DNA of 64,000 bases from Myxococcaceae bacterium (GTDB taxonomy: Bacteria > Myxococcota > Myxococcia > Myxococcales > Myxococcaceae). Position numbers and translations under genes: made by a program. The notes beneath the pieces are model-generated. The model did no database searches. It worked only from the letters and a program-made list of their open reading frames with translations, and was not told the DNA's origin. The stretch's first letter is position 1, and every line of letters starts with the position of its first letter. The stretch covers positions 43,173 through 107,172 of the forward strand of contig JAEUJQ010000009.1 of NCBI GenBank assembly GCA_016793095.1, given 5' to 3'. Of this stretch, positions 24,583 through 32,692 are shown piece by piece.

Positions 24583-25596
24583 ATGCGACGAGTCACGGCG
24601 AAGGTGAGCGAGTTCCTGGTGGTGCGGAGGCGAAGGGGCCTCGAGAACCTGGGCGCGGGGGCGACGGCGCTGCTCTGGCCGGGGATGAGCTGCGTCACCG
24701 TCTCTGCCGCGCGCCACGAGGCCTGCTTCGAGCTCACCCAGGAGACGAGCGACGGCATTCCCCTGAGGATGAAGGGCCTCGTGGTGTACCGCGTGGTGGA
24801 CCCGGTCGCGGTGGCCCAGCGGTTCGACTTCTCCGAAGGCGCCGGCCACGAGCAGGTGCAGTCGCTGCTCTCGCACATCTGCCTCGGCGAGCTCCGCGCG
24901 GTGGCGACGCTGATGACGATGCAGGAGTGCATCGAGCAGCGCAAGACGACCCTCACCGGCGCGGTGGCGAAGGCCGTCGAGGCCGCCACCCACGCGGAGG
25001 GAGAGGACTGGGGGCTGAGCATCGAGGTGGTGCAGGTCGCGCAGGTCTTCATCGTGGACGCGGAGCTGCGCCGGAAGCTCGAGGCCGAGACCCGCAACCA
25101 GCTCACCGCCAGGAGCCAGCTGGCGGAGCTGGCGATGAAGAACGAGGTGCAGCTCGCGGAGCTCTCCAACCGCCGGCGCCTCGAGCAGGAAGCCGAGCTC
25201 GACCTCACCCAGAAGATGGAGCGGCAGCGCGCGCAGCTCGAGCGTGAGCACCGGCTCGCGCGGGAGCGCGTCGAGGCGGACACCGAGACCCGCCGGCTGA
25301 CCCTGGAGCGCCAGCAGGCCCTCGCCGAGCTCGAGCACGCGAGGGCGGGCCAGGAGAAGGCCTTGCGCGTCCTCCAGGTCGAGCTCAGCCTTCTCGAGGA
25401 GCGGGCGAAGCAGGCGCTGCGGCTGGAAGCGTTGCCGCTCGAGCAGGTCCCGGCCCTCGCGGCGGCTCTGGCGTCGTCCCTCAACGGCGCCTCGCTGCAC
25501 CTCTACGGAGGCGACCTCCCGCCGCTGGCCGGGCTCGGCGTCCTCGTCGACCTGGTGAGGAGCAAGCTCGCGCCGGTCGCTCCGCCGCGCACGTGA
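24583..25596 (+). CDS. SPFH/band 7-domain protein with long coiled coil
   Basis: A 337-residue protein. Residues 1-155 fit an SPFH (stomatin/prohibitin/flotillin) domain, for example FELTQETSDGIPLRMKGLVVYRVVDPVAVAQRF and LGELRAVATLMTMQECIEQRKTTL. About 160-290 are charged heptad repeats (LEAETRNQLTARSQLAEL..., ERQRAQLEREHRLARERVEA) as in flotillins. Unlike stomatins there is no N-terminal transmembrane segment, so membrane attachment would be indirect. The start ATG 24583 is set by GGAGG about nine bases upstream. Co-regulation with the divergent Crp/Fnr gene is likely from the shared palindrome. A role in membrane or envelope stress is an inference from the family. Confidence 0.82.
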   Translation: MRRVTAKVSEFLVVRRRRGLENLGAGATALLWPGMSCVTVSAARHEACFELTQETSDGIPLRMKGLVVYRVVDPVAVAQRFDFSEGAGHEQVQSLLSHICLGELRAVATLMTMQECIEQRKTTLTGAVAKAVEAATHAEGEDWGLSIEVVQVAQVFIVDAELRRKLEAETRNQLTARSQLAELAMKNEVQLAELSNRRRLEQEAELDLTQKMERQRAQLEREHRLARERVEADTETRRLTLERQQALAELEHARAGQEKALRVLQVELSLLEERAKQALRLEALPLEQVPALAAALASSLNGASLHLYGGDLPPLAGLGVLVDLVRSKLAPVAPPRT

Positions 25597-25701
25597 GCTG
25601 AGCTCCAGCCTGACTGCCCCGCCCAGAGCCCTCAGGAGCAGGTTCACGTCGAGGAAGCGGGACTTCGGCGACGACCGCGACCTCTGGAGTAGTCTTGCGC
25701 G

Positions 25702-25977
25702 GTGCGCTTCAGTGACCCCAACCAGCGGCCCTACTTCCTGTGGAGCGAGCCGATGACCGTCGGGCAGTTCCGCGAGGCCCTCTCGGCGGCGAATGACGAA
25801 GAGCGCGCGCTGTTGCTCGGGCGCTTGATGCGCGAGGCGAGGGACCCCGACGTCTGGGAGTTCACGACGGTGGCCGAGGTGCGCCGGCTCTTCCCGCTGA
25901 TCAGCCGCTACCTGGGACGCCGCCGCGCCTTCTGGACCTGGCTCCTCGACGCGTGGGCGGAGCTGGGCCTTGCCTAG
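25702..25977 (+). CDS. Small protein preceding an AbiEii-type nucleotidyltransferase (possible antitoxin)
   Basis: A 91-residue cytoplasmic protein, helical in character (VGQFREALSAANDEERALLLGRLMREARD...) with an aromatic, Arg-rich C-terminus (RRRAFWTWLLDAWAEL). It starts at GTG 25702 and overlaps the next gene by eight bases. I do not recognise it as AbiEi, but its size, position upstream and overlap with a nucleotidyltransferase toxin-like gene fit the first member of a toxin-antitoxin pair. Confidence 0.65.
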   Translation: MRFSDPNQRPYFLWSEPMTVGQFREALSAANDEERALLLGRLMREARDPDVWEFTTVAEVRRLFPLISRYLGRRRAFWTWLLDAWAELGLA

Positions 25978-26614
25978 CCTCGGACGCCTCTCTCGACGGC
26001 AGCTCGGGCTGGCCCAGGCCTTCTTTCGACATCAGCCCTCGGGCTACTTCCTGACCGGCGGCGCCGTGCTGGCCGGGTGGGAGCTGGCCCACCGAACCAC
26101 CGACGACCTCGATCTCTTCACCACGCTCCCGGACGTCATGGCGATGGGTGAGCAGGCGCTGCGGCGCGCGGCGGCCGAGCTTGGTGGCTCAGTGTCGGCC
26201 ATCACGACGGCGCCCGACTTTCGTCGCTTCGTCGTCCAGTTCTCCGACGAGGCGATCAAGGTCGATCTCGTGCGCGACTACTCCGTGCAGCACTTCGAGA
26301 AGGTGCTGCGCGATGGCGTCGTGACCGACACGGCCGCGGAGATCTTCGTCAACAAGCTCTGCACGCTCGTCGAGCGCAGTGAGGTGCGTGACCTCGTCGA
26401 TGTCATGCTGCTCGAGCGAGCGGGGCTGCGGGTCGAAGACGAGCTGCCACGCGCCGAAGCGAAGGACGCCGGCGTGACGCCCGCCACGATGGCCTGGCTG
26501 CTGGAGTCGCTGCTGATTCCCGCAACGCCACCCGGCGGGGTCACCCGTGAGGAGCTGCTGGAGTACAAGGCGAGCCTGAGAGACCGGCTGCTGCGCCTCG
26601 CGCGGACCGGCTGA
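25970..26614 (+). CDS. AbiEii/MNT-like nucleotidyltransferase (putative toxin of a two-gene module)
   Basis: A 214-residue protein with the minimal nucleotidyltransferase core: FLTGGAVLAGWELAHRTTDDLDLF supplies the GG motif (30-31) and the metal-binding Asp pair (D46, D48), and IKVDLV (about D99) supplies the third carboxylate. This is the AbiEii/AbiGii type, where family members add nucleotides to tRNA or other acceptors and act as toxins of abortive-infection modules. A helical C-terminal domain (about 120-214) follows. The start is TTG 25970, inside the end of the preceding gene, implying coupling. All catalytic Asp residues are intact. Confidence 0.78.
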   Translation: MPSLGRLSRRQLGLAQAFFRHQPSGYFLTGGAVLAGWELAHRTTDDLDLFTTLPDVMAMGEQALRRAAAELGGSVSAITTAPDFRRFVVQFSDEAIKVDLVRDYSVQHFEKVLRDGVVTDTAAEIFVNKLCTLVERSEVRDLVDVMLLERAGLRVEDELPRAEAKDAGVTPATMAWLLESLLIPATPPGGVTREELLEYKASLRDRLLRLARTG

Positions 26615-26620
26615 GGAGGC

Positions 26621-27145
26621 TCAGCGACGGGCGGCGCGGGCGCCCTTGCTCGACCGGGTCGCCGCCACGCGACGGCGCGCAGGCCTCGCGGCCGGCTTGC
26701 GCTCGGACTTCTTCGGTGGCGGAGCGTCGGTCACCGCAGGCATCTGCGTCAGGCTGTTGCGACGCGCCTCGAGCGCCTTGTAGCGCTCCCTGCGGGCGAT
26801 GAGCTCGCCCTTCACCTGCTCGAAGTACTCGCGCCCGCCCGGCACCACGGCCTGACCGTCGATGACCTCAGCGGCGCCCTGCACCACGATGGGCCACTGC
26901 AGCATGGTCGTGTCGATCTGCTTGAGCCGCGCCGTCAGCAGCGAGCGCACGATGGTCAGCGTGTCCAGCGAGGGCGGAGGATTCGTCCCCAGCAGCACCA
27001 GCGCGAACAAGCCGGGCTTCCCCGTCTCATCGAAGCCCTTCATGGTGAAGGCCTCGGCGATCGTGAACCCCGCTCCCAACTGCCGCGTGTTCAGCTCCCG
27101 CGACAGGTCCGACAGCTTCGTGTCCAGCCTCACGTCGTCGTACAT
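26621..27145 (-). CDS. Unknown protein with histone-like basic tail
   Basis: A 174-residue protein of two parts. Residues 1-120 look globular (LSDLSRELNTRQLGAGFTIAEAFTM, FALVLLGTNPPPSLDTLTIVRSLL). The last 30 or so residues are a Lys/Arg/Ala/Pro tail (PPKKSERKPAARPARRRVAA) reminiscent of histone H1-type tails, suggesting binding to nucleic acid or another polyanion. There is no signal peptide or membrane segment. It is convergent with the AbiEii-type gene, whose stop is six bases away. The function is unknown. Confidence 0.65.
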   Translation of the reverse strand: MYDDVRLDTKLSDLSRELNTRQLGAGFTIAEAFTMKGFDETGKPGLFALVLLGTNPPPSLDTLTIVRSLLTARLKQIDTTMLQWPIVVQGAAEVIDGQAVVPGGREYFEQVKGELIARRERYKALEARRNSLTQMPAVTDAPPPKKSERKPAARPARRRVAATRSSKGARAARR

Positions 27146-27208
27146 GGCGCACGCTGATACACGAACCGTTCGGGCAAAGGGAACCCCTCCCCGTGTGATT
27201 TCGCGGTG

Positions 27209-27231
27209 TTTGGACCGTCTATTGGTCCGAA
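27209..27231. other. Short hairpin in intergenic region
   Basis: TTTGGACC and GGTCCGAA form an 8-bp stem (one G-T pair) around a 7-base loop. It lies 37 bases after the stop of the small secreted-protein gene on the minus strand, where a terminator could be, but no T-run follows in that direction. Confidence 0.35.
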
Positions 27232-27267
27232 GTCTTCGTATTTCTTGAGAAAAACGCCTCGGGAGAA

Positions 27268-27669
27268 TCAGCGGCGGGCGAGGAGGCGCAGCCTGGCGAC
27301 CTTCGAGGGGGCCTTCTTCGCCACCTTCGGCGTGGCCGCGGTGAGGGGCTTCGCCGACTCGATGGCCTTCACGGCGAGAGACGACGCGCGGACGACGTCG
27401 ATGCTCGAGAGGGCGCCGTCTTCGTTCAGGGGCGCGACGTGCACCAGCTTCACCTGCCCGCTCGCGGACTTCACGGTCAGCTCGACGCCGCCCTTCACCG
27501 GCCGCGCGCTGACGACCGCGTCACGAGCGCCGCTGCGCACGCAGGTCATCGAGACGCAGAGGGTCTCGCGGAAGGGCTCGGCAGCGCCGGTGAGGAGCAC
27601 CCGTTCTCCCGTCGCCCAGGCGGGCACGGCGGCGAGGGTCAGCACGACGGCGAGGAGGAGGGAGCGCAT
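27268..27669 (-). CDS. Small secreted protein
   Basis: A 133-residue protein opening MRSLLLAVVLTLAAVPAWA, a textbook signal peptide with an AWA cleavage site. The mature part has one Cys pair (CVSMTC) and beta-rich sequence (GGVELTVKSASGQVKLVHVAPLNED), then an Ala/Lys-rich C-terminus. The start at 27669 is supported by AAGGA six bases upstream. I recognise no family. It probably acts in the periplasm or outside the cell. Confidence 0.7.
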   Translation of the reverse strand: MRSLLLAVVLTLAAVPAWATGERVLLTGAAEPFRETLCVSMTCVRSGARDAVVSARPVKGGVELTVKSASGQVKLVHVAPLNEDGALSSIDVVRASSLAVKAIESAKPLTAATPKVAKKAPSKVARLRLLARR

Positions 27670-27882
27670 GTGGGGTCCTTGTGCACGGTGCCTGCCAACG
27701 GGATCACCCGAGCGCCGGAGACCCTTCCCGGAATGATCGACGTCGGTTGGCAAGTCAGGCTGGTTTGCCAGTGGATTGCCGATGCACCAGCAGTGGGGGC
27801 TGTTCCCGCAACCTCGAGTGCTCACCGACTTCGGCTCTCGGCGGATGAGAGACATGTCGCGTGGCTTTGCTATGCAGCCACC

Positions 27883-28194
27883 ATGGCCATGCTGCGCGCG
27901 GTGCTGAACTTCCTGGTGGGGGGAGCCCTGCTGGGCATCCTCGGCGTGACGCTGATGGGCCCGCGGCTCATCGAGTGGGACAACACTGCGGGCCAGGGCG
28001 ACGGCATGTGCATCTGCGGCATCACCGCGAAGCGCGGCGCCGACACGCTCATCACGTACCAGATGCGGGGGGTCGCGGCCGGGGCGGCGCTGGGCGCGGT
28101 GCTGGGTGCGGTCGTGATGGTGCGGCGACGGAAGAAGGGCGGCACGCCGTCTGCTCCTTCTGCGCCGTCTTCCCCGGCTGCTCCGACCCCCTGA
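27883..28194 (+). CDS. Small two-helix membrane protein
   Basis: A 103-residue protein with two transmembrane stretches (LRAVLNFLVGGALLGILGVTL and GVAAGAALGAVLGAVVMV, about 4-24 and 63-82) joined by a loop containing CICG and followed by RRRKKGG and a Pro/Ser-rich tail. The basic stretch after helix 2 suggests both termini are cytoplasmic. There is no clear ribosome binding site. No family is recognised. Confidence 0.55.
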   Translation: MAMLRAVLNFLVGGALLGILGVTLMGPRLIEWDNTAGQGDGMCICGITAKRGADTLITYQMRGVAAGAALGAVLGAVVMVRRRKKGGTPSAPSAPSSPAAPTP

Positions 28195-28255
28195 GCGCCC
28201 GCCGACCTGGCGGCCAGGAGCTTGCGCTGCGTCAGGAGTGGTACGGTCGTCGTCG

Positions 28256-28999
28256 ATGAGCGTGCTCGAGAAGTGGCTGAAGGTTCGCGACTGGTTGTCT
28301 GACGACCTGCTGGGTGGGCCGAAGGTGCTGAAGGCCGCGTGGGTCATCAACGCGCAGAAGGGCGGCACGCTGCCGTTCGTGCTCGCGCTCATGTGGGCGT
28401 ACGACTGCTGGACGCCGACCGCCTGGACGTACGCCGCTCTGCACGGCAGCTACGGCCTCTGCTGGCTCCTCAAGCACGTCACCTTCCCCGACCCGAACTG
28501 GGAGAAGCGCGTCACCTTCGCGGGTGCGGTGACGATGTGGCTCGCGGCGCTCGGCCTCTACTGGATTGCGCCCGTCCTCATCGTCACGCGGCGCATCGAG
28601 GCGCCCACGTGGCTCCTCGCGGTGGCCACGCTCGTCTACGTGATGGGCGTCGTCATCATGACGGGCAGCGACGCCCAGAAGTACTTCACGCTGAAGGCGA
28701 AGCGCGGCCTCATCACCGACGGCTTCTTCGCGCGGATCCGTCACCCGAACTACCTCGGCGAGATGATGCTCTACGGCGCGTTCGCCGCGCTCTCGATGCA
28801 CTGGGCGCCCTGGCTGGTGCTGGCGTACATCTGGGTCGGCCTCTTCATCCCGAACATGCTCCGCAAGGAGCGCAGCATGTCGCGCTACCCCGAGTGGGCC
28901 AGCTACGTGCGCCGCTCGGGCTTCCTCCTTCCGCGCCTGCTCCCCGCCAGCGTGAAGGACGAGACCGTTCCCACGCCCGCAGCCCCGTCGCGCACCTGA
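28256..28999 (+). CDS. DUF1295/steroid-reductase-like membrane protein
   Basis: A 247-residue polytopic protein with about five or six transmembrane helices. The C-terminal ARIRHPNYLGEMMLYGAFA ... PNMLRKERSMSRYPEWASYVRRSG is the signature shared by DUF1295, 5-alpha-reductase C-terminal domains and ICMT enzymes (NADPH- or SAM-binding). Whether it is a reductase or a methyltransferase cannot be decided. An in-frame GTG at 28238 is an alternative start. A second member of this superfamily is at 4388-5104, with little similarity beyond the motif. Confidence 0.75.
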   Translation: MSVLEKWLKVRDWLSDDLLGGPKVLKAAWVINAQKGGTLPFVLALMWAYDCWTPTAWTYAALHGSYGLCWLLKHVTFPDPNWEKRVTFAGAVTMWLAALGLYWIAPVLIVTRRIEAPTWLLAVATLVYVMGVVIMTGSDAQKYFTLKAKRGLITDGFFARIRHPNYLGEMMLYGAFAALSMHWAPWLVLAYIWVGLFIPNMLRKERSMSRYPEWASYVRRSGFLLPRLLPASVKDETVPTPAAPSRT

Positions 29000-29035
29000 C
29001 CTCCGGTTGAGTCGGCTCGAGGGCCGCGCGGTCCA

Positions 29036-29443
29036 CTACTTCTCGTCGAGGCCCGGGTCGGTGCGGTCCGGGTCGTACTCCTCGGCCAGCTCGCCCTCGT
29101 CGCTGAAGTCGTCGTCGAACCCCTCGGCGTCCCAGTCGGGCAGGTTCGCCGCTGCCTCCTTCATCTTCTGCTGCGCGAAGGTGTCGGCTGGAGCAGGCTT
29201 CTGCTTCGACAGCACCGGTCCCACGATGGCGGCGGTCGCAGCGCGCTCGCGGTAGCGAATCTCGTCGCGAACGGGGTTCTTCGTCGGTGGGGCCTTGAGG
29301 TCATCCACCTTGAGCGCCGGGAAGCCGCCGGTGCCCGGCGACGAAATCGTCGAGGCCGCGCGCCGCATCAGCTTCGAGCCCTTCCCCGTGGACATCTCGT
29401 CGCGGGTGAAGACCGGTCTTCCGGGGGGCTTCTTCGCTGCCAT
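29036..29443 (-). CDS. Unknown charged cytoplasmic protein
   Basis: A 135-residue hydrophilic protein: a basic N-terminus (MAAKKPPGRPVFTRDEM), a middle with RDEIRYRERAAT, and an acidic tail (WDAEGFDDDFSDEGELAEEY). It is probably largely disordered with opposite charge at its ends. No signal peptide, membrane segment or motif is seen. It lies downstream of the FIST gene on the same strand, 90 bases from its stop. Confidence 0.6.
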   Translation of the reverse strand: MAAKKPPGRPVFTRDEMSTGKGSKLMRRAASTISSPGTGGFPALKVDDLKAPPTKNPVRDEIRYRERAATAAIVGPVLSKQKPAPADTFAQQKMKEAAANLPDWDAEGFDDDFSDEGELAEEYDPDRTDPGLDEK

Positions 29444-29533
29444 GTCCCCACCATCGCACGACTTCGTTCGTCGGGCACGAGGCCGCCCGCATCGGGCAGG
29501 GTGGCTTCTCCCGCTGAGCGAAGCGCCGCTCCC

Positions 29534-30730
29534 TCACGCCGGAATCGCGGCCACCACCGAGGTCGTGTTGTGCCAGCCGTCGAGCCGCCCACCGAAGCGG
29601 GCAATCTCTCCGTAGGTGAGGAAGCCGAGCACCGGCGTCCCCGGGAAGACGCGGCGGACCGCGTCGATCTCCCGTTCGAAGCCCACAGCCCCGAGGATCA
29701 TGCCGCGGCAGACGCAATCGAACACCAGCACGCCCGCCGCCCGGCGCCCCTTGAGGCTCGACCTCGCCTGCCTCGCGGCCTGGCTGCACGCCTCGACCAT
29801 CGCGTCAGGTCTGCCGTCGAGGATGCAGATGCGCGCGCCCTCGGAGATGTCAGCGACCAGCTTGAGCGAGCCGTCCGGCTCCACCCCGACCGGCGCCCGC
29901 GCGTGGTGGAGCGTGTCGAGGACGAAGACGCCGATCTCGTTCCCGATGAGGTAGCGGCCGCGGTTCTCCTCCGTCAGCGTGATGCCCTTCGACGCCGCGT
30001 GCGCGACGTACGCCTCGAAGGCCGGCTTGCCGTCGATCTCCATCAGCCTGCTGCCCTTCGCCTTCGTCACGGTCAGCTGCTTCGAGGCGGGCTCGAGGCC
30101 GTGGGCCGCGCCAGCACCCCATGGCTGCTTGCCGAAGACCTGAGTGACCGAAGCGCCGTCCGCGGTGACCCCACCCGGCCCGAGCACGCCCGTCGTGTGG
30201 AAGCGACCTTCGTCTCCCGCTGCGCCGCCGACGATCTGCTGAAAGACCCGGGTCAGGCCCTGGTACTCCTTGACGATGCGGTCGCCGCCGCCAGCGAGGC
30301 CGTCGACGAGCAGCACCGAGGTGGCCGCACCCAGGCCACGGGCTCCGGCGCGGCTCGACAGGTCCTCCCAGGGGGCCGCGAGGGCCTGGGCGACGCCGAG
30401 CGGATCCGCCCTCGCCCCGCTCGCGGTCACGCCGCCGATGAGCAGCTCGTCGCTCGAGAGCAGCATCAGCGCCACCGCGCCGTGCGAGAGCCCCCGCTCG
30501 GTGAACTCGCCCGCGGTGTGGCACCCCTGCACCAGCGCTCGAGGCGCCTCCTCGTGCAACACCTCGTCGATGACGGAGAGGTCGCGGTCGGGCCCGGCGA
30601 ACACCAGGCACCAGTCTGGCGGGCCACCGAGCGCCGCCAGCGCCGTCGCGAAGGCCTCGGAGGTCGCCTCCCGCGTGTCCGCCTGCGTCGACTGGCCAGT
30701 CGCCGTCCGCGTCGTCATGAGCTGAGGCAT
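29534..30730 (-). CDS. Stand-alone FIST sensory domain protein
   Basis: A 398-residue protein covering an N-terminal FIST domain (about 25-210: LVFAGPDRDLSVIDEVL..., GCHTAGEFTERGL, LLVDGLAGGGDRIVKEYQGL) and FIST_C (about 225-385: RGRYLIGNEIGVFVLDTLHH..., GVLVFDCVCRGMILG, TYGEIARFGGRLDGWHNTTSVVA). FIST is thought to bind small ligands such as amino acids, usually fused to kinase, cyclase or chemotaxis domains; here no output domain is present, so it must act through a partner. ATG 30730 or the in-frame ATG 30718 could be the start. It is divergent from the endonuclease/phosphatase lipoprotein. Confidence 0.88.
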   Translation of the reverse strand: MPQLMTTRTATGQSTQADTREATSEAFATALAALGGPPDWCLVFAGPDRDLSVIDEVLHEEAPRALVQGCHTAGEFTERGLSHGAVALMLLSSDELLIGGVTASGARADPLGVAQALAAPWEDLSSRAGARGLGAATSVLLVDGLAGGGDRIVKEYQGLTRVFQQIVGGAAGDEGRFHTTGVLGPGGVTADGASVTQVFGKQPWGAGAAHGLEPASKQLTVTKAKGSRLMEIDGKPAFEAYVAHAASKGITLTEENRGRYLIGNEIGVFVLDTLHHARAPVGVEPDGSLKLVADISEGARICILDGRPDAMVEACSQAARQARSSLKGRRAAGVLVFDCVCRGMILGAVGFEREIDAVRRVFPGTPVLGFLTYGEIARFGGRLDGWHNTTSVVAAIPA

Positions 30731-30793
30731 TGGAACGCAGCGAAAGCAGGAGCGCGATGGAATTTGTCCACCGGCTCTGCTTTGGCACGACGC

Positions 30794-31783
30794 ATGAGGA
30801 CCTCTCACCTCAGCGCACCCGTCCTCGCAGTCCTCCTGGCGTGTGCACCGGCTGGGCCGGTGGCTCCGCGGTCGTTCACCGTCGTGGCCTTCAACACCGG
30901 CACGTCGGAGATGCAGCCATGGACGCCAGACTCCGGCTACGGCCCGACGCAGGCAGCGCTGTCTGACCAGTTCTACGGCGACGGCCTGGCGTGGCGCGTC
31001 TCGGTCGAGGACACGCGGCGCTTCTTCGCCTCGTTCCGCCCCGACGTGGTGGGGTTCCAGGAGGTGTTCCACAGCCCCGACTGCGTGAACGTGCCGGCGA
31101 GCGCGCGCGAGGGCTGGGTCTGCGAGACCTGGAGGCCTGGCGACCCGACGGTGGCGCAGGTGGTGCTCGGCGAGGGCTACCAGGTGGGCTGCAACCTCGG
31201 GAAGCCGGACAAGTGCCTCGCCGTCAAGCGCAGCTTCGGGACGCTGCGGGGCTGCGACGCGGACCTCTGCCTCGACGCGCTGGCGGGCGCGCGGGTCGAG
31301 GGCTGCGGCTCAGGCTCCCGCGTGGGTCGGGGCCTCATCGACCTCGCCGACGGAGGCACGCTCACCGTCGTCCACGTCCATGGCACCTCTGGCGTCTCCA
31401 CGGCTGACCAGGACTGCCGGAAGCGCCAGGTGGAGCAGATCTTCCTCGACCTCGGGGTGGGCGACGGCCCGGCCGTGGGCGACGGCGCGGCTGTGGTGCT
31501 GGGCGATCTCAATACGGACCCCGCCCGCTTCGTGCCGGGCGACGTGAGCGCCGTGCGCTGGCGGGACTTCGCCGGCCCCGGGAAGCCGTTTCAGTTCATC
31601 ACCGCGATGAGCGCCGACGCGCCGGGCAGCTACGGAGGGCTGCTCAACATCGACCACGTCGTCGCGCGGGGCTACACCGGCTCCTGCTGGGTGGCCGGCG
31701 TCACCGAGGGCAGGCCGCGCGTGTCGCCGTTCACCTACTTCGACCACACCCCGCACGTGTGCCGGCTCGAGCAGGCGCGCTGA
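30794..31783 (+). CDS. Endonuclease/exonuclease/phosphatase-fold lipoprotein
   Basis: A 329-residue protein starting MRTSHLSAPVLAVLLAC (lipobox LLAC), so probably anchored in the outer membrane. The mature part has EEP-superfamily motifs: VVAFNTGT near the N-terminus, DVVGFQEVF (catalytic Glu), VVLGDLNTDP (GDxN) and TYFDHTPHVCRL (final DH pair). These metal-dependent enzymes hydrolyse phosphodiesters, from DNA to sphingomyelin and phosphoinositides. The many Cys residues and extracellular location favour a secreted nuclease or phospholipase; the substrate is not decidable. Confidence 0.85.
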   Translation: MRTSHLSAPVLAVLLACAPAGPVAPRSFTVVAFNTGTSEMQPWTPDSGYGPTQAALSDQFYGDGLAWRVSVEDTRRFFASFRPDVVGFQEVFHSPDCVNVPASAREGWVCETWRPGDPTVAQVVLGEGYQVGCNLGKPDKCLAVKRSFGTLRGCDADLCLDALAGARVEGCGSGSRVGRGLIDLADGGTLTVVHVHGTSGVSTADQDCRKRQVEQIFLDLGVGDGPAVGDGAAVVLGDLNTDPARFVPGDVSAVRWRDFAGPGKPFQFITAMSADAPGSYGGLLNIDHVVARGYTGSCWVAGVTEGRPRVSPFTYFDHTPHVCRLEQAR

Positions 31784-31825
31784 GCGCACGGGCCCCATCG
31801 GCCTTCGCCGCGCCCTGGAACAACG

Positions 31826-31959
31826 CTCAGCGCTGGCGAAGCGGCTCGCGGGCGGCCTCATGCCCGTCGGGCCAGGGCGAGCGCGCCCAGGACTCAGCGC
31901 TGGCGAAGCGGCTCGCGGGCGGCCTCATGCCCGTCGGGCCAGGGCGAGCGCGCCCAGGA
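31826..31959. repeat. 67-bp tandem duplication
   Basis: Two consecutive, apparently identical 67-base units beginning ctcagcgctggcgaagcgg (31826 and 31893), followed at 31960 by the start of a third (ctcagccgagg). It lies in the 223-base gap before the transglutaminase gene. Confidence 0.95.
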
Positions 31960-32006
31960 CTCAGCCGAGGCTTGCGAGCCCCGGCTCCACGAGGCATCAC
32001 GACGAG

Positions 32007-32660
32007 ATGAGCTCCTCATTGACGCCCGAGGCGTGCCTGGCTCCGACGCGCTTCATCGAGTCCACTCACCCGGAGGTGCTCGAGCGGGTCGAAGCGCTGC
32101 AGCTGCGGCGCCTGTCCGAGACCGAGCGCGCGGTGGCGCTCTTCCGTCATGTTCGCGACGACGTGCAGTACGAGTTCATGGCGAAGCTGACGCCCGAGGA
32201 GTACCTCGCCTCGCACGTGCTCCGCACCGGGCGTGGCTTCTGCGTGCAGAAGGGGGTGCTGCTGTGCGCGCTGTCGCGAGCGGCCGGCGTGCCCTGCGCG
32301 CTGGTGTTGAGCGACCTGCGCGACGAGAGCCTGTCACCGCGGGTGGTGAAGGCGATGGGGACGGACACCATGTTCCACCACGGGCTCAACGCGTTCTTCC
32401 TCGAGGGCCGGTGGTTGAAGGCCGACGCGAGCCTGTCGCCCGACGTGACGACGCGGAAGCAGTACCGCCCCGTGGAGTTCGACGGCACCGCCGATGCGCT
32501 CCACTCGGCCACGACGCTGACGGGCGCGCCCCACGCGACCTACGTACGCTTCCACGGGCTGTATGCCGAGCTGCCGTTCGAGCAGATGATCGACGCGTTT
32601 GCCCGCGGGTATCAACGCGCCGACGTGGAGGCGCTCGCGGCGATCGGCAATCGCATGTGA
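32007..32660 (+). CDS. Transglutaminase-like (papain-fold) protein
   Basis: A 217-residue cytoplasmic protein with a transglutaminase-core triad: Cys79 in RTGRGFCVQKG, His124 or 125 in MFHHGLNAFF, and Asp140 in WLKADASLSP. It also has the typical AGVPCALVLSDLR before the His. Bacterial members are mostly cysteine proteases or amidases rather than cross-linkers. There is no signal peptide. The ATG at 32007 lies directly after the 67-bp repeats. Confidence 0.85.
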   Translation: MSSSLTPEACLAPTRFIESTHPEVLERVEALQLRRLSETERAVALFRHVRDDVQYEFMAKLTPEEYLASHVLRTGRGFCVQKGVLLCALSRAAGVPCALVLSDLRDESLSPRVVKAMGTDTMFHHGLNAFFLEGRWLKADASLSPDVTTRKQYRPVEFDGTADALHSATTLTGAPHATYVRFHGLYAELPFEQMIDAFARGYQRADVEALAAIGNRM

Positions 32661-32692
32661 CGCCTCGTCGCGAGGAGTCGGACCCGACCGGC

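Noticed and set aside
27209..27231. Hairpin considered as a rho-independent terminator
   Set aside because: No run of T follows the stem on either strand. Kept only as a low-confidence structure.
30784..30800. ttggcacgacgcat upstream of the endonuclease/phosphatase gene as a sigma-54 promoter
   Set aside because: The -24-like TGGCACG is present but no -12 GC at the right spacing, and it runs into the start codon.
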